Positions 35,401-45,536 of a DNA stretch of 64,000 nt are shown piece after piece. Under the pieces are notes generated by a model, which ran no database searches, was not told where the DNA came from, and worked only from the letters and a program-made list of their open reading frames with translations. Position numbers and translations under genes: made by a program. The stretch covers positions 201,730,198-201,794,197 of the forward strand of contig NC_133770.1 in assembly GCF_003597395.2 (NCBI RefSeq). Reading direction: 5' to 3'. Numbering within the stretch: position 1 is the first letter of the stretch; each line of letters begins with the position of its first letter. This stretch comes from Chelonoidis abingdonii. Taxonomy: Eukaryota > Chordata > Testudines > Testudinidae.

Positions 35401-35442
35401 CTATCTTAAGTACAGGGAAACAATTCTAAAATATCTCTGTGG
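32432..35442. other. Intronic sequence, no gene seen
   Basis: Mostly AT-rich. 32880-33160 is a pyrimidine-rich stretch starting with a 15-base A run. A perfect 15-bp hairpin lies at 33168-33205 (listed separately). Nothing else was recognised. Confidence 0.55.
33168..33205. repeat. Perfect 15-bp stem hairpin
   Basis: actttactttcagca (33168-33182) and tgctgaaagtaaagt (33191-33205) are exact reverse complements around an 8-base loop. It may be the remaining core of a MITE. It is short for a microRNA precursor and the arms show no extended pairing. Confidence 0.8.
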
Positions 35443-35773
35443 CAGGGGTTCTCAAACTTCATTGCACTGTGACCCCCTTCTGACAACAAAATTTACTACA
35501 TGACCCCAGGAGTGGGGACTGAAGCATGAGCCCACCCAAGCCCCACAGCCTGGGAGGAGCAAATCAGAGCCCAAAGTCTTCATCCCCAGGCATGGGGCCT
35601 CTAACCTGAGCCGGGACACCCTGGGCTGAAGTTGAATCCTGAGCCTGGAGGGTGGGGCTCGGGCTTCAGCTTTGGCCCCAGGCCACAGCCAGTCTAACGC
35701 CAACCCTGACAGCCCCATTAAAATGGGGTCACGATCCACTTTGGAGTCCTGACCCACAGTTTGAGAACTGCTG
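35443..35773. mobile_element. hAT MITE with CAG..GGTTCTCAAACT termini
   Basis: The left end is CAGGGGTTCTCAAACTTC; the complement of the right end is CAGCAGTTCTCAAACTGTG. The flanking octamers ctctgtgg (35435-35442) and ctgtatgg (35774-35781) agree at 6 of 8 positions, consistent with an aged 8-bp hAT target duplication. The 331-bp body is GC-rich relative to the intron and has no transposase. Confidence 0.8.
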
Positions 35774-35781
35774 CTGTATGG

Positions 35782-36690
35782 CATAACTATTCGTAGACTA
35801 TAGATTCATCTCCAATCTTTCCTTTGTTGGTAGGCAACGGGAAGGGATAAGAGAGGGGCATTTATTTGGCAAACAGTCTGGGTTAGAATCTATAGGCTAT
35901 TTGTTTACACCTGGTCCATTCAATAGCTGGTGCTTACTCACAGCCCTAAATAAAGCAAAACAACATAAATCACATACAAACAATAAGCACAAAAAAGTTA
36001 CAGAAGCTCATTTGTGCCAAATGTTGACAGCACCCTCAGTCATGATAAGCTGCACCTTATTCAGAGCAGTCCCACAGATTTCAGCTAGTCTACTCCTGGA
36101 ACGAGCTAATGTAACTCAAGTCAAGTAAGGGTAACAAACTGTGGCCCTGGTTCTTTTGTTCCCTCTCCCTTCCCTGAATCCCCTCACACACACTCATCAC
36201 CCCCTCCAACACACATTCTATACCTAGCATCTACCTAACCCCATTTCAAGGCACATAACCTACTACTTAATGAACATACAATTGCAGTCACTCAAACTCA
36301 TGGGCACACACTCCTTCTCGCTCACTCCTCTTTTTTTCCTAAAAATAGCAGCAAGGGCTACTGGAGCAATAAACTGCAAAACCACATGGGAAATAAAATG
36401 TCATAACATTAATTATATCCTCAGTTACACTGCTGCAATCTCTCTGAATGCATCCATGTTATGGGTGGGCTAATTCTGTAATAAGTAAGCTAAATACTTT
36501 TAAGATCTTAAAAAGAAAGGCCTCATGGGCATGCTTTCATAACTATTTAGAAACTTATCCTTAATGCAGACGAAACAAGATAATAGGTATTTTAATAAAT
36601 AGTTGATTGTTATATTCTTCAGAAAGACACTTATAACCAAGGTTTATGACCATCTATTGGTGCACTTATAACTATCTATAAAAGTATTTC
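35782..36690. other. Intronic sequence, no gene seen
   Basis: No exon or repeat was identified with confidence. Confidence 0.55.
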
Positions 36691-36691
36691 C

Positions 36692-37266
36692 CAAATCACA
36701 GGACTGGAAGGGACCTTGATAGGCCATCTAGTCCAGTTCCCCGCACTGAGGAAGAACTAAATATTATTTAGACCATCCCTGACAGGTGTATGTCGAACCT
36801 GTTCTTAAAAATCTCCAATGATAGAGATATCACAACTGCCCTAGGTAAGTTGTTCCAGTCTTAACCACCCTGACAATTACCAAGTTTTTCCTAATGTCCA
36901 ACCTACACCCACTTGCTGCAATTAAGACCATTCCCTCTTGTCCTCAGTGGTTAAAAACAATTTATCAATCTCCGTCTTGTAACAGCCTTTTACATATTTG
37001 GAGACTACTATCATGTCCCCCCTCAGTCTTCTCCTCTCTAGACTAAACAAACCCATTTTTTAAAATTTTTCCTCATAGATCGTGTTTTCTCGTCCCTTAA
37101 TTGTTTTGTTGCTCTCATCAGAATTTTATCCAGTTTGTCCATATCTTTCTCAAAGTATGGTGCCCAGAACTGGGCACAGGACTACATCTGAGGCCCTATC
37201 AGTGCTGAGTAGAGTGGAAGAATTACTTCTTGTGTCTTGCTAACTACACTCCTGCTAATACATCCC
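36692..37266 (-). mobile_element. CR1 LINE 3' fragment
   Basis: Antisense CR1 text: actggaagggaccttgatagg at the 3' end, then antisense of the C-terminal domain (catgtccccctcagtcttctcctctctagactaaac, i.e. LSREEKRRLRGDM-type) and gtatggtgcccagaactgggcac (antisense of a CVQFWAPHY-type segment). The fragment ends near catcccggga. Broken frame, 5' truncated. Confidence 0.85.
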
Positions 37267-37880
37267 GGGAGGTTGTGGCCAGGTTCTAGATTAGTCACAG
37301 GCCTGGTGAGAAGGAGAAGCCTTGTCGGTGGATGGGGGTTGCAGAGCGAGCCCACCTCCGACTCATGCTGGGTGTTGCAATCTGGTGCCAGGGCACTACT
37401 TAGGTTTGGCCAGTCACTCTTCCATCATGATGGATGGATGTTGAGCCAAATTTGAGTGAGTGTAACTGCAACCTGGTGCAGGGGGCTTCAATGTCACTCA
37501 GTCATGATGGAGGCATGGCTGGTCCAGACCTGAGTGGTGCTGCAATCCTGTGTACCGAATCAAAATGCCTGGAGCAGGGAGCCAGGCTCAGCCCAGGCCT
37601 AGTGAGTGACAGGTGAGCTCACTCTTCACTGTTTTCACTCATGCTCTCCCTCAAGCTCTCCCCTCCCACCTTGGGGCTTCCCTTCTCAAATGAGCCTGGA
37701 TTACGATTGCAGTGCTGGAGCAAAGGGTGCTGCCGCAGGTGGTCGTTGCCCCCTCAGCAAGGCAAGGAGGTGGAGGCAAAGGAAGACACTGGCTTATGAA
37801 TTTGAACCATGGGTGGGTCACATAAGAAAGACAAAATGCAGTTGGTGCATGGACAAAATGTTTGGGAACCACTGTTCTAT
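37267..37880. mobile_element. Partial hAT-like element, right end only
   Basis: The right end gacaaaatgtttgggaaccactg (to about 37872) resembles the complement of a CAGTGGTTCCCAAACA hAT terminus. No matching left terminus was found next to the CR1 fragment, and the middle contains Pro/Leu-rich spurious frames. It is probably truncated or rearranged. Confidence 0.4.
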
Positions 37881-38806
37881 AGCAAATACTATTCATATCT
37901 TTAACATGCTTAAAACAGCTATTGATCATTTATTAACCTTTTATAAAATGCAGTCTTAATATAAAGTGTGAGCAAAAAACACAGCAGGGTTCAGTTTAAA
38001 TAATGGACTATTTCTTATTTTAGCCCAACTGTTTTCTAACTGAACAACTAAGATACAACAATCCACCTAGAGAAGCAATGGAGAATACAAGTAATGTAGG
38101 GGAAAGACCTATACTGGCCAAAGCGTGGACAATATAATTTAACTAATAGGACTCTTCTATTATGTTATGAAAACCTTTGAGGGAAGTTTGAGGAGATGTT
38201 TCTTCAGAGTGAGGCACAGAGAAGAACAGATACTTATCCACAGTAGCTTTGGTTCTTTGAGATGTGTGGTCCACATGGATTCCTCTCTTGGTGGCATGAG
38301 ATTGGTTCCTTTTGGCCAGCAGAGTCTGTTGCAGTAAAGCCTGTGCTCTAGGTGTCATAGCCTCACCACCTGAGGACTCAGCAGAGCCAACCAACCCTTA
38401 GGTCCTTCATCAGTACAGAATCCCAAAAGAAGTAGGGTTCTGTACTAGCCAGCAAGGAGAAAGGGTTGTGGAATACATGTGGAGAACATCTTGAAGAACT
38501 ATTATTGTCATTGTAATACTTTATGGAATGACTACACCCATCAGAGCCTTTTTTCAAAGAACATGCCATCCATTCAAAAATAAAATTAAGCAATACATTA
38601 GGGCCCCTAATTCTGCAAACACTTAACTTTATGTACTACTTGATGCATGTACGAATCCCTTTGACTTAAGTAGGAATAATCCTGTGTGTAACGTTACATC
38701 AGTGTTGAATCAATGTTTCCAGGATCAGTGACTATTTTAAATTTGTGCTAATGGCTGAGAACTTCCTTGAACCAAGTTTGGATCTACTATCAAATAAAGT
38801 CCATAC
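37881..38806. other. Intron (downstream of the 38807-39016 exon)
   Basis: Noncoding. A segment at about 38220-38450 (ggttctttgagatgtgtggtcc...) looks like part of a dispersed turtle repeat, and 38600-38720 resembles the palindromic repeat at 30911-31142. Neither has clear borders. Confidence 0.45.
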
Positions 38807-39016
38807 CTTATTTTTTTCCAGTAGTTCACTTTGTGCTGTCTTGAAATCAGAACCCAAGTTACTTGATGGCAGTTTATTTCTCTTATCCAGAAGTTCCTGA
38901 ATTTCTTTCACTTGGGCCTTCAACCTTCTATTCTCTCTTTCCAGACCTTGCTTTTCTGTTTCAAGTATTTCTCTCTTTCCCCGCTCAGAGGTATTCTCAG
39001 ACTGTAGTCTCTCCAG
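38807..39016 (-). CDS. CCDC102B: CCDC102B coding exon (coiled coil)
   Basis: On the minus strand an acceptor (ctctttttcag, ending at 39017) is followed by 210 bp of open frame and a donor gtatgg (38806-38801). The exon is exactly 70 codons and begins and ends in phase 0. It encodes LERLQSENTSERGKREILET, then EKQGLERENRRLKAQVKEIQ and ELLDKRNKLPSS, ending LLEKNK. This is a charged heptad coiled coil that I recognise as the conserved central part of CCDC102 proteins; the KEIQELLDKRNKL stretch fits paralogue B better than A. CCDC102B is a centrosome-associated protein reported to help centrosome cohesion. The preceding exon in the window (63822-63938) ends RAE in phase 0, which joins naturally to LERLQ here. 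The following exon was not found in the remaining 38.8 kb. The reading frame is intact, so the gene is probably functional. Confidence 0.85.
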
Positions 39017-40924
39017 CTGAAAAAGAGAAAAAATATTTCTAAAAAATCTGCTTTTTTTTCTGGGTGAAGTTAAAGGGCTATCCAGCCAGCACATCCTAGA
39101 GGTTTCATGGACACTCTTGAAAAAATCAACTTGATGCATAATTTAACAGTTTTGTAGGATTCATAAATGTTTAAAAAATGTGAACGTGGAAAAGGAAAAC
39201 ATACAAGTGAAACTACAGTTCTTTATTTTTCTGTAGTTTTATCTTTTCATTCATAAAGCACAAGTCAGACTTCAAAAAGGGAAGTGTGAACCAATGTAAG
39301 TTATTGTTTTAAACTAGTTCCATTCTCTATTGTACATAGATTAATACTCTTAAAAATCAAGAAAAAGGATTTTTTTTAAACACAAGACAGAGCCAGTTTT
39401 GCACACCATCTCTTTAAAAGTGTCAGAGACCAGTTTTCACCCACGAGGAAAAACCCCACTTTCCATCCTAATTTTATTGTACACTGTTTTTAATTTCAAA
39501 GAAATGGAATGAAGCGTTTTGGAAATAAGACAATAATAGATGAAACATAAGCAGTTTTTGTTATTGTTACTCAATTAAGGCTCTACATGAATTGCAGGAT
39601 GATTGTCAAAAAATTGCAGTTGAGTTGTGGACAAACCATGGAAAATTATGGAAAAGTAATAATGGACCTTAATATTTGTGGTAAAGTACATTGTTATTTT
39701 TACATGAATTTCTGCTGTCGGCTGCCTGGGGCTAAGTGCAGGGGTCCGGGGCTTACATTGGCTGCCCAGGGATGAGAGAGGGGGCTCCTGCTCTCAGCCC
39801 CGAGGTGGCTGGTGATCCCACTGTTAGATCCATGCACAGCGAGGCTCCAGCTGTCAAAATTGTGGTGGAAGCCTAATACTGCATAATCTGCAATATCACA
39901 CGTTAAGTAGGGCTTTATAATTAATGGATTATTTTGTTAGTACTCAGAGCATGTTGCATTGAGGAGACAATGCTTTAACACCTGGCTTTATTGGAGAAGT
40001 TTTAAATTGTAACTTCAGTACTAAAGCCAACTACCTGGGTAACCAGAGTAACTTGTTTCTTTGGTTAACAGTCATTAGTACTGGAATGAGAATGGTCTTT
40101 TGCAATCCAATTTAGAACATCCCACTATCTTAGTTCAACAGAGTCAGGCTTTTTGAATGCTGATCAGTGCATTACTAAGAGGAATGAAATGAAGTAACAA
40201 CAACAAAAAAAACAGTTTACTAAATGATGGAGAATGAACATCTAAAAAGTGATTTTATTTACTGAAAGACAGGTAGATGGAGGTTATACCAAGGGTGTAT
40301 CAAATGCTCTCAAGACTTTAAAGGAAAAACTGCGGTCAAACAAATGGATTTTTGTACCAGAAATCAGATAACAGGCACTTATCAAAAGCTTTAAATAGGT
40401 TAGAAATGGTCAAAAATGAGAGAATCCAGCAACTTAAGCCAAGAAAACGGCAGGAGGAGAATTCCATCAACAGCAGAAAAGTTTTAAATAAAATAATGTG
40501 AACTTTGTTACTTGCAGTTTTGTGAAGACCAGAACCAATTATTTGATAAAATTATATGGTCTGACAACTGTGAAAGGCTATAAGGTATCACTAGCTTTTA
40601 CTGCAGAAAAAGATAGTACAAGCCAGCAAGGTTTTAGAAAAAAATCAGACAGTCTTATTTTAGATTTACTTTTTGCAGGCCCTGACTGGTTTTATTTTAA
40701 AAACCTATATGTGACAAAGAGTAAAAAAACAATCATGTTGAAGGAGAATGGTAGATGAAGGAATTCACAGCATCAGAGACACAATAATTCAGAAACTTTT
40801 AGTTTCAGAAATGGTGTTACCTGGGTTAACAAATTGCAGACTTGTTTGTCCCCCCACCCCAAAATATCATTAGCAACTATACAAACAAATTAAGATAAGA
40901 GCAGGATTAATCATGGGTTACATA
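39017..40924. other. CCDC102B intron, no repeat resolved
   Basis: Part of the 24.8-kb intron between the two exons. No coding segment was recognised. The ORF-like stretch 40498-40758 has a CR1/RTE-like look in places but nothing diagnostic. 40917-40924 is the left target duplication of the next element. Confidence 0.5.
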
Positions 40925-41042
40925 CAGTGATGAACTGCCAAAATCTTAACAACCAGTTCCCCATAAAAAGTTCTGATTTAAGGGATGTGCCACAGTATGT
41001 ATTTTTTGTACCAATAGGGTTACCATATGTCTGTATTTTCCT

Positions 41043-41083
41043 GGGAGGAATTTTTAAAATTTTAAATTTTAAAAATTCCTCCC
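41043..41083. repeat. Perfect 41-nt palindrome
   Basis: Two exact 20-nt arms (gggaggaatttttaaaattt and its complement) meet at a single central base at 41063. It lies inside a repeat starting ggttaccatatgtctgtatt (41029), whose family I recall as having complementary ggacgtatggtaacc ends; here the right terminus is not evident. Confidence 0.9.
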
Positions 41084-41589
41084 GGACGGCAATTTAAGAA
41101 CCAAAAAGCCTGACATGTATGTTAACCCCAACTAAAGTTCTTTTTAAAAAAAAATGGGCCTGAACTAGAAATAAGCTCCGTTTCACATGTGTGGGTCCTC
41201 GCCAGTCCCTGAGGCTCTGTGCACATGTGTGGGTCTCAGCTTCTCCCTACCCCACTCATTGAAGCAGGTGTGCAAGGTTACTGCCCTGGGAACTGCAGAC
41301 AGGGCCTGCTCCAGGGTTTTTGCCTCCCCAAGCAGCAAAAAGGAGAAGGAAAAAAAAAAGCCGCAGTCGCGATCTGCAGCTTTACTGCTGCCGCTTCAGT
41401 CTTCGGTGGCAATTTGGTGGTTGGTCCTTTGCTCCAAGAGGGAGTGAGGGACCCACCCCCAAATTGCTGCTGAAGACCCAGATGTGCTGCCCCTCACCAT
41501 TGGCCACCCCAAGCAGCTGCTTGCTGAGCTGGTGCCTGGAGCCAGCCCTGACAGCAGGGCACCAGTGGACATGGGACCAGTTGCAGATA

Positions 41590-42090
41590 GGAGCATGGGG
41601 CAGGGCTAGCTGGAGGTAAGGAGTGTGGGGCTGGCTGCGGGCAGGGCAGGGGGTGCGGAGATGGCTGGAAACAGGAGGGTGCGGGGTTGGCTGGAGGCAA
41701 GGGGTAGCGGGGTTGGCTGGAGACGGGGATGTGAGGCTGGCTGGAGGAAGGGCAGGGGCTGACTGGAGGTAGGGACTGGCTGCAGGCAGGGCAGTGGGGG
41801 TGCGGGGCTGGCTGGCTTCGGGCAGGGTTGCAAGGGGGTGCGGCAGGAGCTGGCTGGAGACAGGGCAGGGAGTGTTGCAGGGGCTGGCTGCGGGCAGAGG
41901 GTGTTGGGCTGGCTACGGCAGGGGGTGCGGGACTGGTGCGGGGTTGGTGTGGGCAGTGCAGGGGATGTGGCAGGGGCTGGCTGCAGGCAGGGGGTGTTGG
42001 GCTGGCTGCGGCAGGGGGTGGGGGACTGGTGCGGGGTTGGTGTGGGCAGTGCAGGGGGTGTGGCAGGGGCTGGATGCAGACAGGGTGGCA
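41590..42090. repeat. GC-rich minisatellite, includes 93-bp units
   Basis: The motif ggggctggctg(c/g)(a/g)ggcaggg recurs many times. The clearest higher-order unit is 93 bp: copies starting caggggctgg at 41878, 41971 and 42064 are over 90% alike by eye. Because 93 is divisible by three, open frames persist on both strands (up to 223 residues); they show no protein family. Confidence 0.85.
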
Positions 42091-42448
42091 GGTACTCACG
42101 GGGAGAGCGGCTCAGAGCAGCCCGAGTAGCAGGACACAGCCCAGGCCCCACAGAGCAGCTGGGGACCCACCAGGCAGCAGTGGGAGACCCAGGACCAAGG
42201 GTTGGGGGAGCAGCAGCAGTAACAGGGCCTGTGGCCAGGGTCAGACAGTGGCCCACATGTTTCCCACAGCACAGCACCCCCGGAGGCTGGAGGAGGAATT
42301 ACATCACTTTCTGGCCAGAGCCCATCAAAGCTGCAGCACCCCCTCGCAGGGAAGCAGGTTAACAACTGGTTCTAAAACTGCTTCAAAATTTAACAACTGG
42401 TTCACGTGAACCAGTGCGAACTGGCTCCAGCTCATCACTGGCTACATA

Positions 42449-43182
42449 GTTTTTCCATATCTAGTTCACAGAAGCCTCAATCCTACAAACACTTATAAAT
42501 ATGATTAATCTTACTACTGAGACTACTCACAGGTCTGTAGTAACAATGAAAATGTGCATACAGCACTAAACCCACCATATCAGCTAGTATTATTTAACCA
42601 TTTCTTGCGACTAAACCCAAACTCCATTCCCCTGTGGAATTTCCTTGAAATTAATGAGTGTCCAGACAATCACAAGGGTCAGTCCACCTGGTGCAATTGC
42701 AGGATCTGGGCCTATCTTTGTAGTCTCCACAGAAAGCCCAGAGATTAAATGGGCATTAGCACTGATCAATGCCTCCTTTGTAGAAAGAGACCCTCCATTC
42801 CAGGGTATAGGGGCCTTGCTTGGGTGTTATGGAGCAACTTGTACTGTGACTCCCTATCTGATGTAACTTTTGTAGCTAAAGAGTGCACCTTTATCAGAAC
42901 TAGAGTCACATTGAAAAAAAAGTGTAAACTATTAAAAAAAAAATAGGATGTCAACATCATGCTATGGGTTCAATAGAATTGGAAAGTTCTGGAACTGAAC
43001 AGATAGCGAGGAATGGTCAAGGGTTCATTGTGGTTTAAAGCACTTCTCATAGGATACAGAGTAAAACCAGATCCGGGAGCACCTGAACAGAGTTGGGCAG
43101 TTTTACATTCAGTTGACTCCCTGTCTTTTTCCCTGTTAACCCTATTAGGGCTGTACTAGGAGTAAGTAGCTCATTGGTCTGT
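42449..43182. other. Intronic sequence, no gene seen
   Basis: No exon or repeat terminus was recognised apart from short A runs near 42915 and 42935. Confidence 0.5.
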
Positions 43183-44155
43183 TGGGGTATGTCTACTGTG
43201 ATGGGGCAAGGCCAGATGGCTACAGTAAAGTACTGAGAAACAGGTATGTTAGCCCCAGGCTAAACAAATCCCTAGGACCCTGGTAACCAAATGGCAGTTG
43301 CTCCAGGTTAATCAAGGCACCTGGAGCCAATTAAGATCTTTCTAGAAGGCAGTAGAGAGAGCTACTTATTTTAGAACACCTGCCAGCCAATCAAGCCAGT
43401 GCTAATCAGGAGTCACCTGGGTTTAAAAAGCGAGCCTCACTCCAGTCAGGCCAGGCGAGGAGCCAGAGAGAGAAGAGCGCTGTGTGAGGAGCTGGGAGCA
43501 AGAAGGCAAGGAGCTGAGAGGTGAAGAGAGTTGTACTGCTGGAGGATTTGAGGAGGACAAGCGTTATCAGGACACCAGGAAGGAGGTCCTTGTGGCTGAG
43601 GATAAAGAAGGTGTTTGGAGAGGGCCATGGGGGCAAGTAGCCCAGGAGTTGTAGCTGTTCATGTCAACTGTTACAGGGAGGCAACTATAGACAGCTGTGC
43701 CATCCACAGGCCCTGGGATGCGAACCCGAGTGGCTAAGGCGGGCCTGGGTTCCCCCCAAACCTCCCAACTCCTGATCAGAGACAGGAGGAGCTGACCCAG
43801 ACTGTGGGTTTCACAAGAGGGGAAGATCACTGAGATGAACAAATCTGCCAATAAGCGCAGGACCCACCAAGGTAGAGGAGGAACTTTGTCACACTATACA
43901 GCAAAGAAAAACCAGTGGCTGGCCCATGCCAGCAGACTCAGGCTCACAGGGTTTGGATTGTTTCTCTGCTGTTGTAGACTTATGGGCTTGGGATGGAGCC
44001 CCGAGCTCTGGGACCCTTCCACCTCACAAGGTCCTATATCCCAGAGTCCAGCCTGACCTCGACGTCTAGACAGCATTGAAACATACCAAGCCCTGCGAGC
44101 CTGAGTCAGCTGTCACAGGCCAGACACGGGTGTCTAGTTGCTGTGTAAAATATCC
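43183..44155. mobile_element. MITE interrupted by an LTR
   Basis: The left end ggggtatgtctac (43184-43196) and, after the LTR, acagcaaagaaaaaccagtgg through gctggccca, ccagcagactcaggctcac, to ctgtcacaggccagacacgggtgtctagttgctgtgta (to about 44146) fit a turtle MITE family whose two ends pair as ...TATGTCTACACTGCAA.... The LTR at 43197-43893 splits it a dozen bases from its left end. Confidence 0.65.
43197..43893 (+). mobile_element. Solo LTR nested in MITE
   Basis: 697 bp beginning TGTGATGGGGCAAGG and ending TTTGTCACA. It is flanked by ctac (43193-43196) and ctat (43894-43897), a 4-bp target duplication with one change. Joining the flanks restores the expected MITE sequence (gtctac + acagcaaag). 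A TATA-like ttTAAAAAgcgagcctc lies at 43422-43438. The family is the same as 18686-19385, but in opposite orientation and without microsatellite expansion. No internal coding region; an endogenous-retrovirus or Gypsy-class LTR. Confidence 0.8.
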
Positions 44156-45218
44156 AAAATGACAATCATAGGATCACAGGCAAACAGATATATATTTAGT
44201 GGGGGTAATATGACAGAAATTTGAATGTTTATTTTATAAAAGATTCCCTCAAAAAATGGGGCCCATCCTTCTGACCTGGCTACAATCCAATATCTGAGTC
44301 AGATAGTCAAAACAGCAGTAAGTCCAAGTACTGCTTGTGCCCAGCTAAAGATAGACCAGTCTTTGCTAACGCTCCTCATATCCAAAAGCAGACATTATCA
44401 ATGAGTCATTCTGGTGATCTCATTTGCATTTTAGTTGTGCTAAAATACAAGTTGTGCCATTTAATGACATTTTACACCCTTAGGGAGTTTGCTTAAGTAA
44501 TGGGCACAAGATCTGATCTGTAACTCAAAGGAAGATGGTGCCTGGAGACCGATGAAAGAACAGGCACGTCAATTTATAAAATACTGATAAAGGCATGAAT
44601 CAACATGAGATTAGGCAAATGAGAAAGGAAAGTATTAACAACTTTTGCCTTACTAAATAAAAGTCTATTGTGATTCTCAAAAGGAGAATCTGTGTTCTTG
44701 ATTAGCCAAAAGGCAAATAATTTACAATAGTAATCTTTAGACTTTTGGTAAACATCTAATATAAAATCCTTTCCCTGACTCCTTGTCCTCCAACCACCTC
44801 CTGCAGAAACTTAACTTCCCAATAAAAGTTGAAAATTCCAAGAAGAATTTTCCTTTCTTTTGGGTTGCAATAAGTTGCCCCAACTTCACATTGTAAAGTT
44901 ACAATGAATTTAAGAGGATGGTGAAAGGGCTTCTTGAAAATCTAGTAAGAACAGAATCATAGCTATTTGGCTATTTGTTCCAGTAACAAATTAACATTTG
45001 CCTACAATGATCTCATAATGTTTTTTGACTAATGGCTGAATGGTTTTGGCAAATATTTTTGACCTCAGAAATAAAAAATTTAGGGGAAAGAAGTTTTAAA
45101 TGAGTGCTTCAGGCCCTTACCTAGGATATAGGAGGCCTGGATTTAATTCCCCCTTCAGTCTGATGTGGAACAGGGATTTGAACTTGAGTGTCCCACATAC
45201 CAAGAGAATGCCCTAGCC
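44156..45218. other. Intronic sequence, no gene seen
   Basis: AT-rich and unassigned. The left target duplication of the following hAT element is at 45211-45218. Confidence 0.55.
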
Positions 45219-45528
45219 CAGGGATAGGCAACCTATGGCATGTGTGCCAAAGGCGGCTCGCGAACTGTTTTTCAGTGGCATTCACACTGCCCAGGTCCTG
45301 GCCACCAGTCCGGGGGGCTCTGGATTTTAATTTAATTTTAAAAGAAGCTTCTTAAACATTTTAAAAACCTTATTTACTTTACATATAACAGTAGTTTAAT
45401 TATATATTATAAACTTATAGAAAGAGAGCTTCAAAAATGTTAAAAAGTATTACTGGCACACGAAACCTTAAATTAGAGTGAATAAATGAAGACTCGGCAC
45501 ACCACTTCTGAAAGGTTGCCGACCCCTG
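45219..45528. mobile_element. hAT MITE with perfect 8-bp target duplication
   Basis: Termini are CAGGGATAGGCAACCT and, as complement of the right end, CAGGGGTCGGCAACCT. CCCTAGCC flanks it exactly on both sides (45211-45218 and 45529-45536). The 310-bp AT-rich body has no ORF. It is a textbook non-autonomous hAT insertion. Confidence 0.95.
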
Positions 45529-45536
45529 CCCTAGCC

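Larger units (their letters stand above)
40925..42440. mobile_element. hAT element carrying a minisatellite and a nested MITE
   Basis: The left end is CAGTGATGAACTG; the complement of the right end is CAGTGATGAGCTGGAG. Octamers gttacata (40917-40924) and gctacata (42441-42448) flank it with one mismatch, an 8-bp hAT-type target duplication. Matching subterminal motifs (caaccagttc / gaaccagtgcgaactgg) occur near both ends. Inside are a MITE-like insert (about 41028-41110) containing a perfect 41-nt palindrome and a GC-rich minisatellite (about 41590-42090). There is no transposase. The long proline/glycine-rich frames inside come from the tandem repeat. Confidence 0.82.

Noticed and set aside
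41494..42409. Overlapping long open frames (201, 223, 193 and 174 residues) rich in Pro/Ser/Gln or Gly/Trp/Cys
   Set aside because: They arise from the GC-rich 93-bp minisatellite, occur on both strands at once, and show no domain or splice context.
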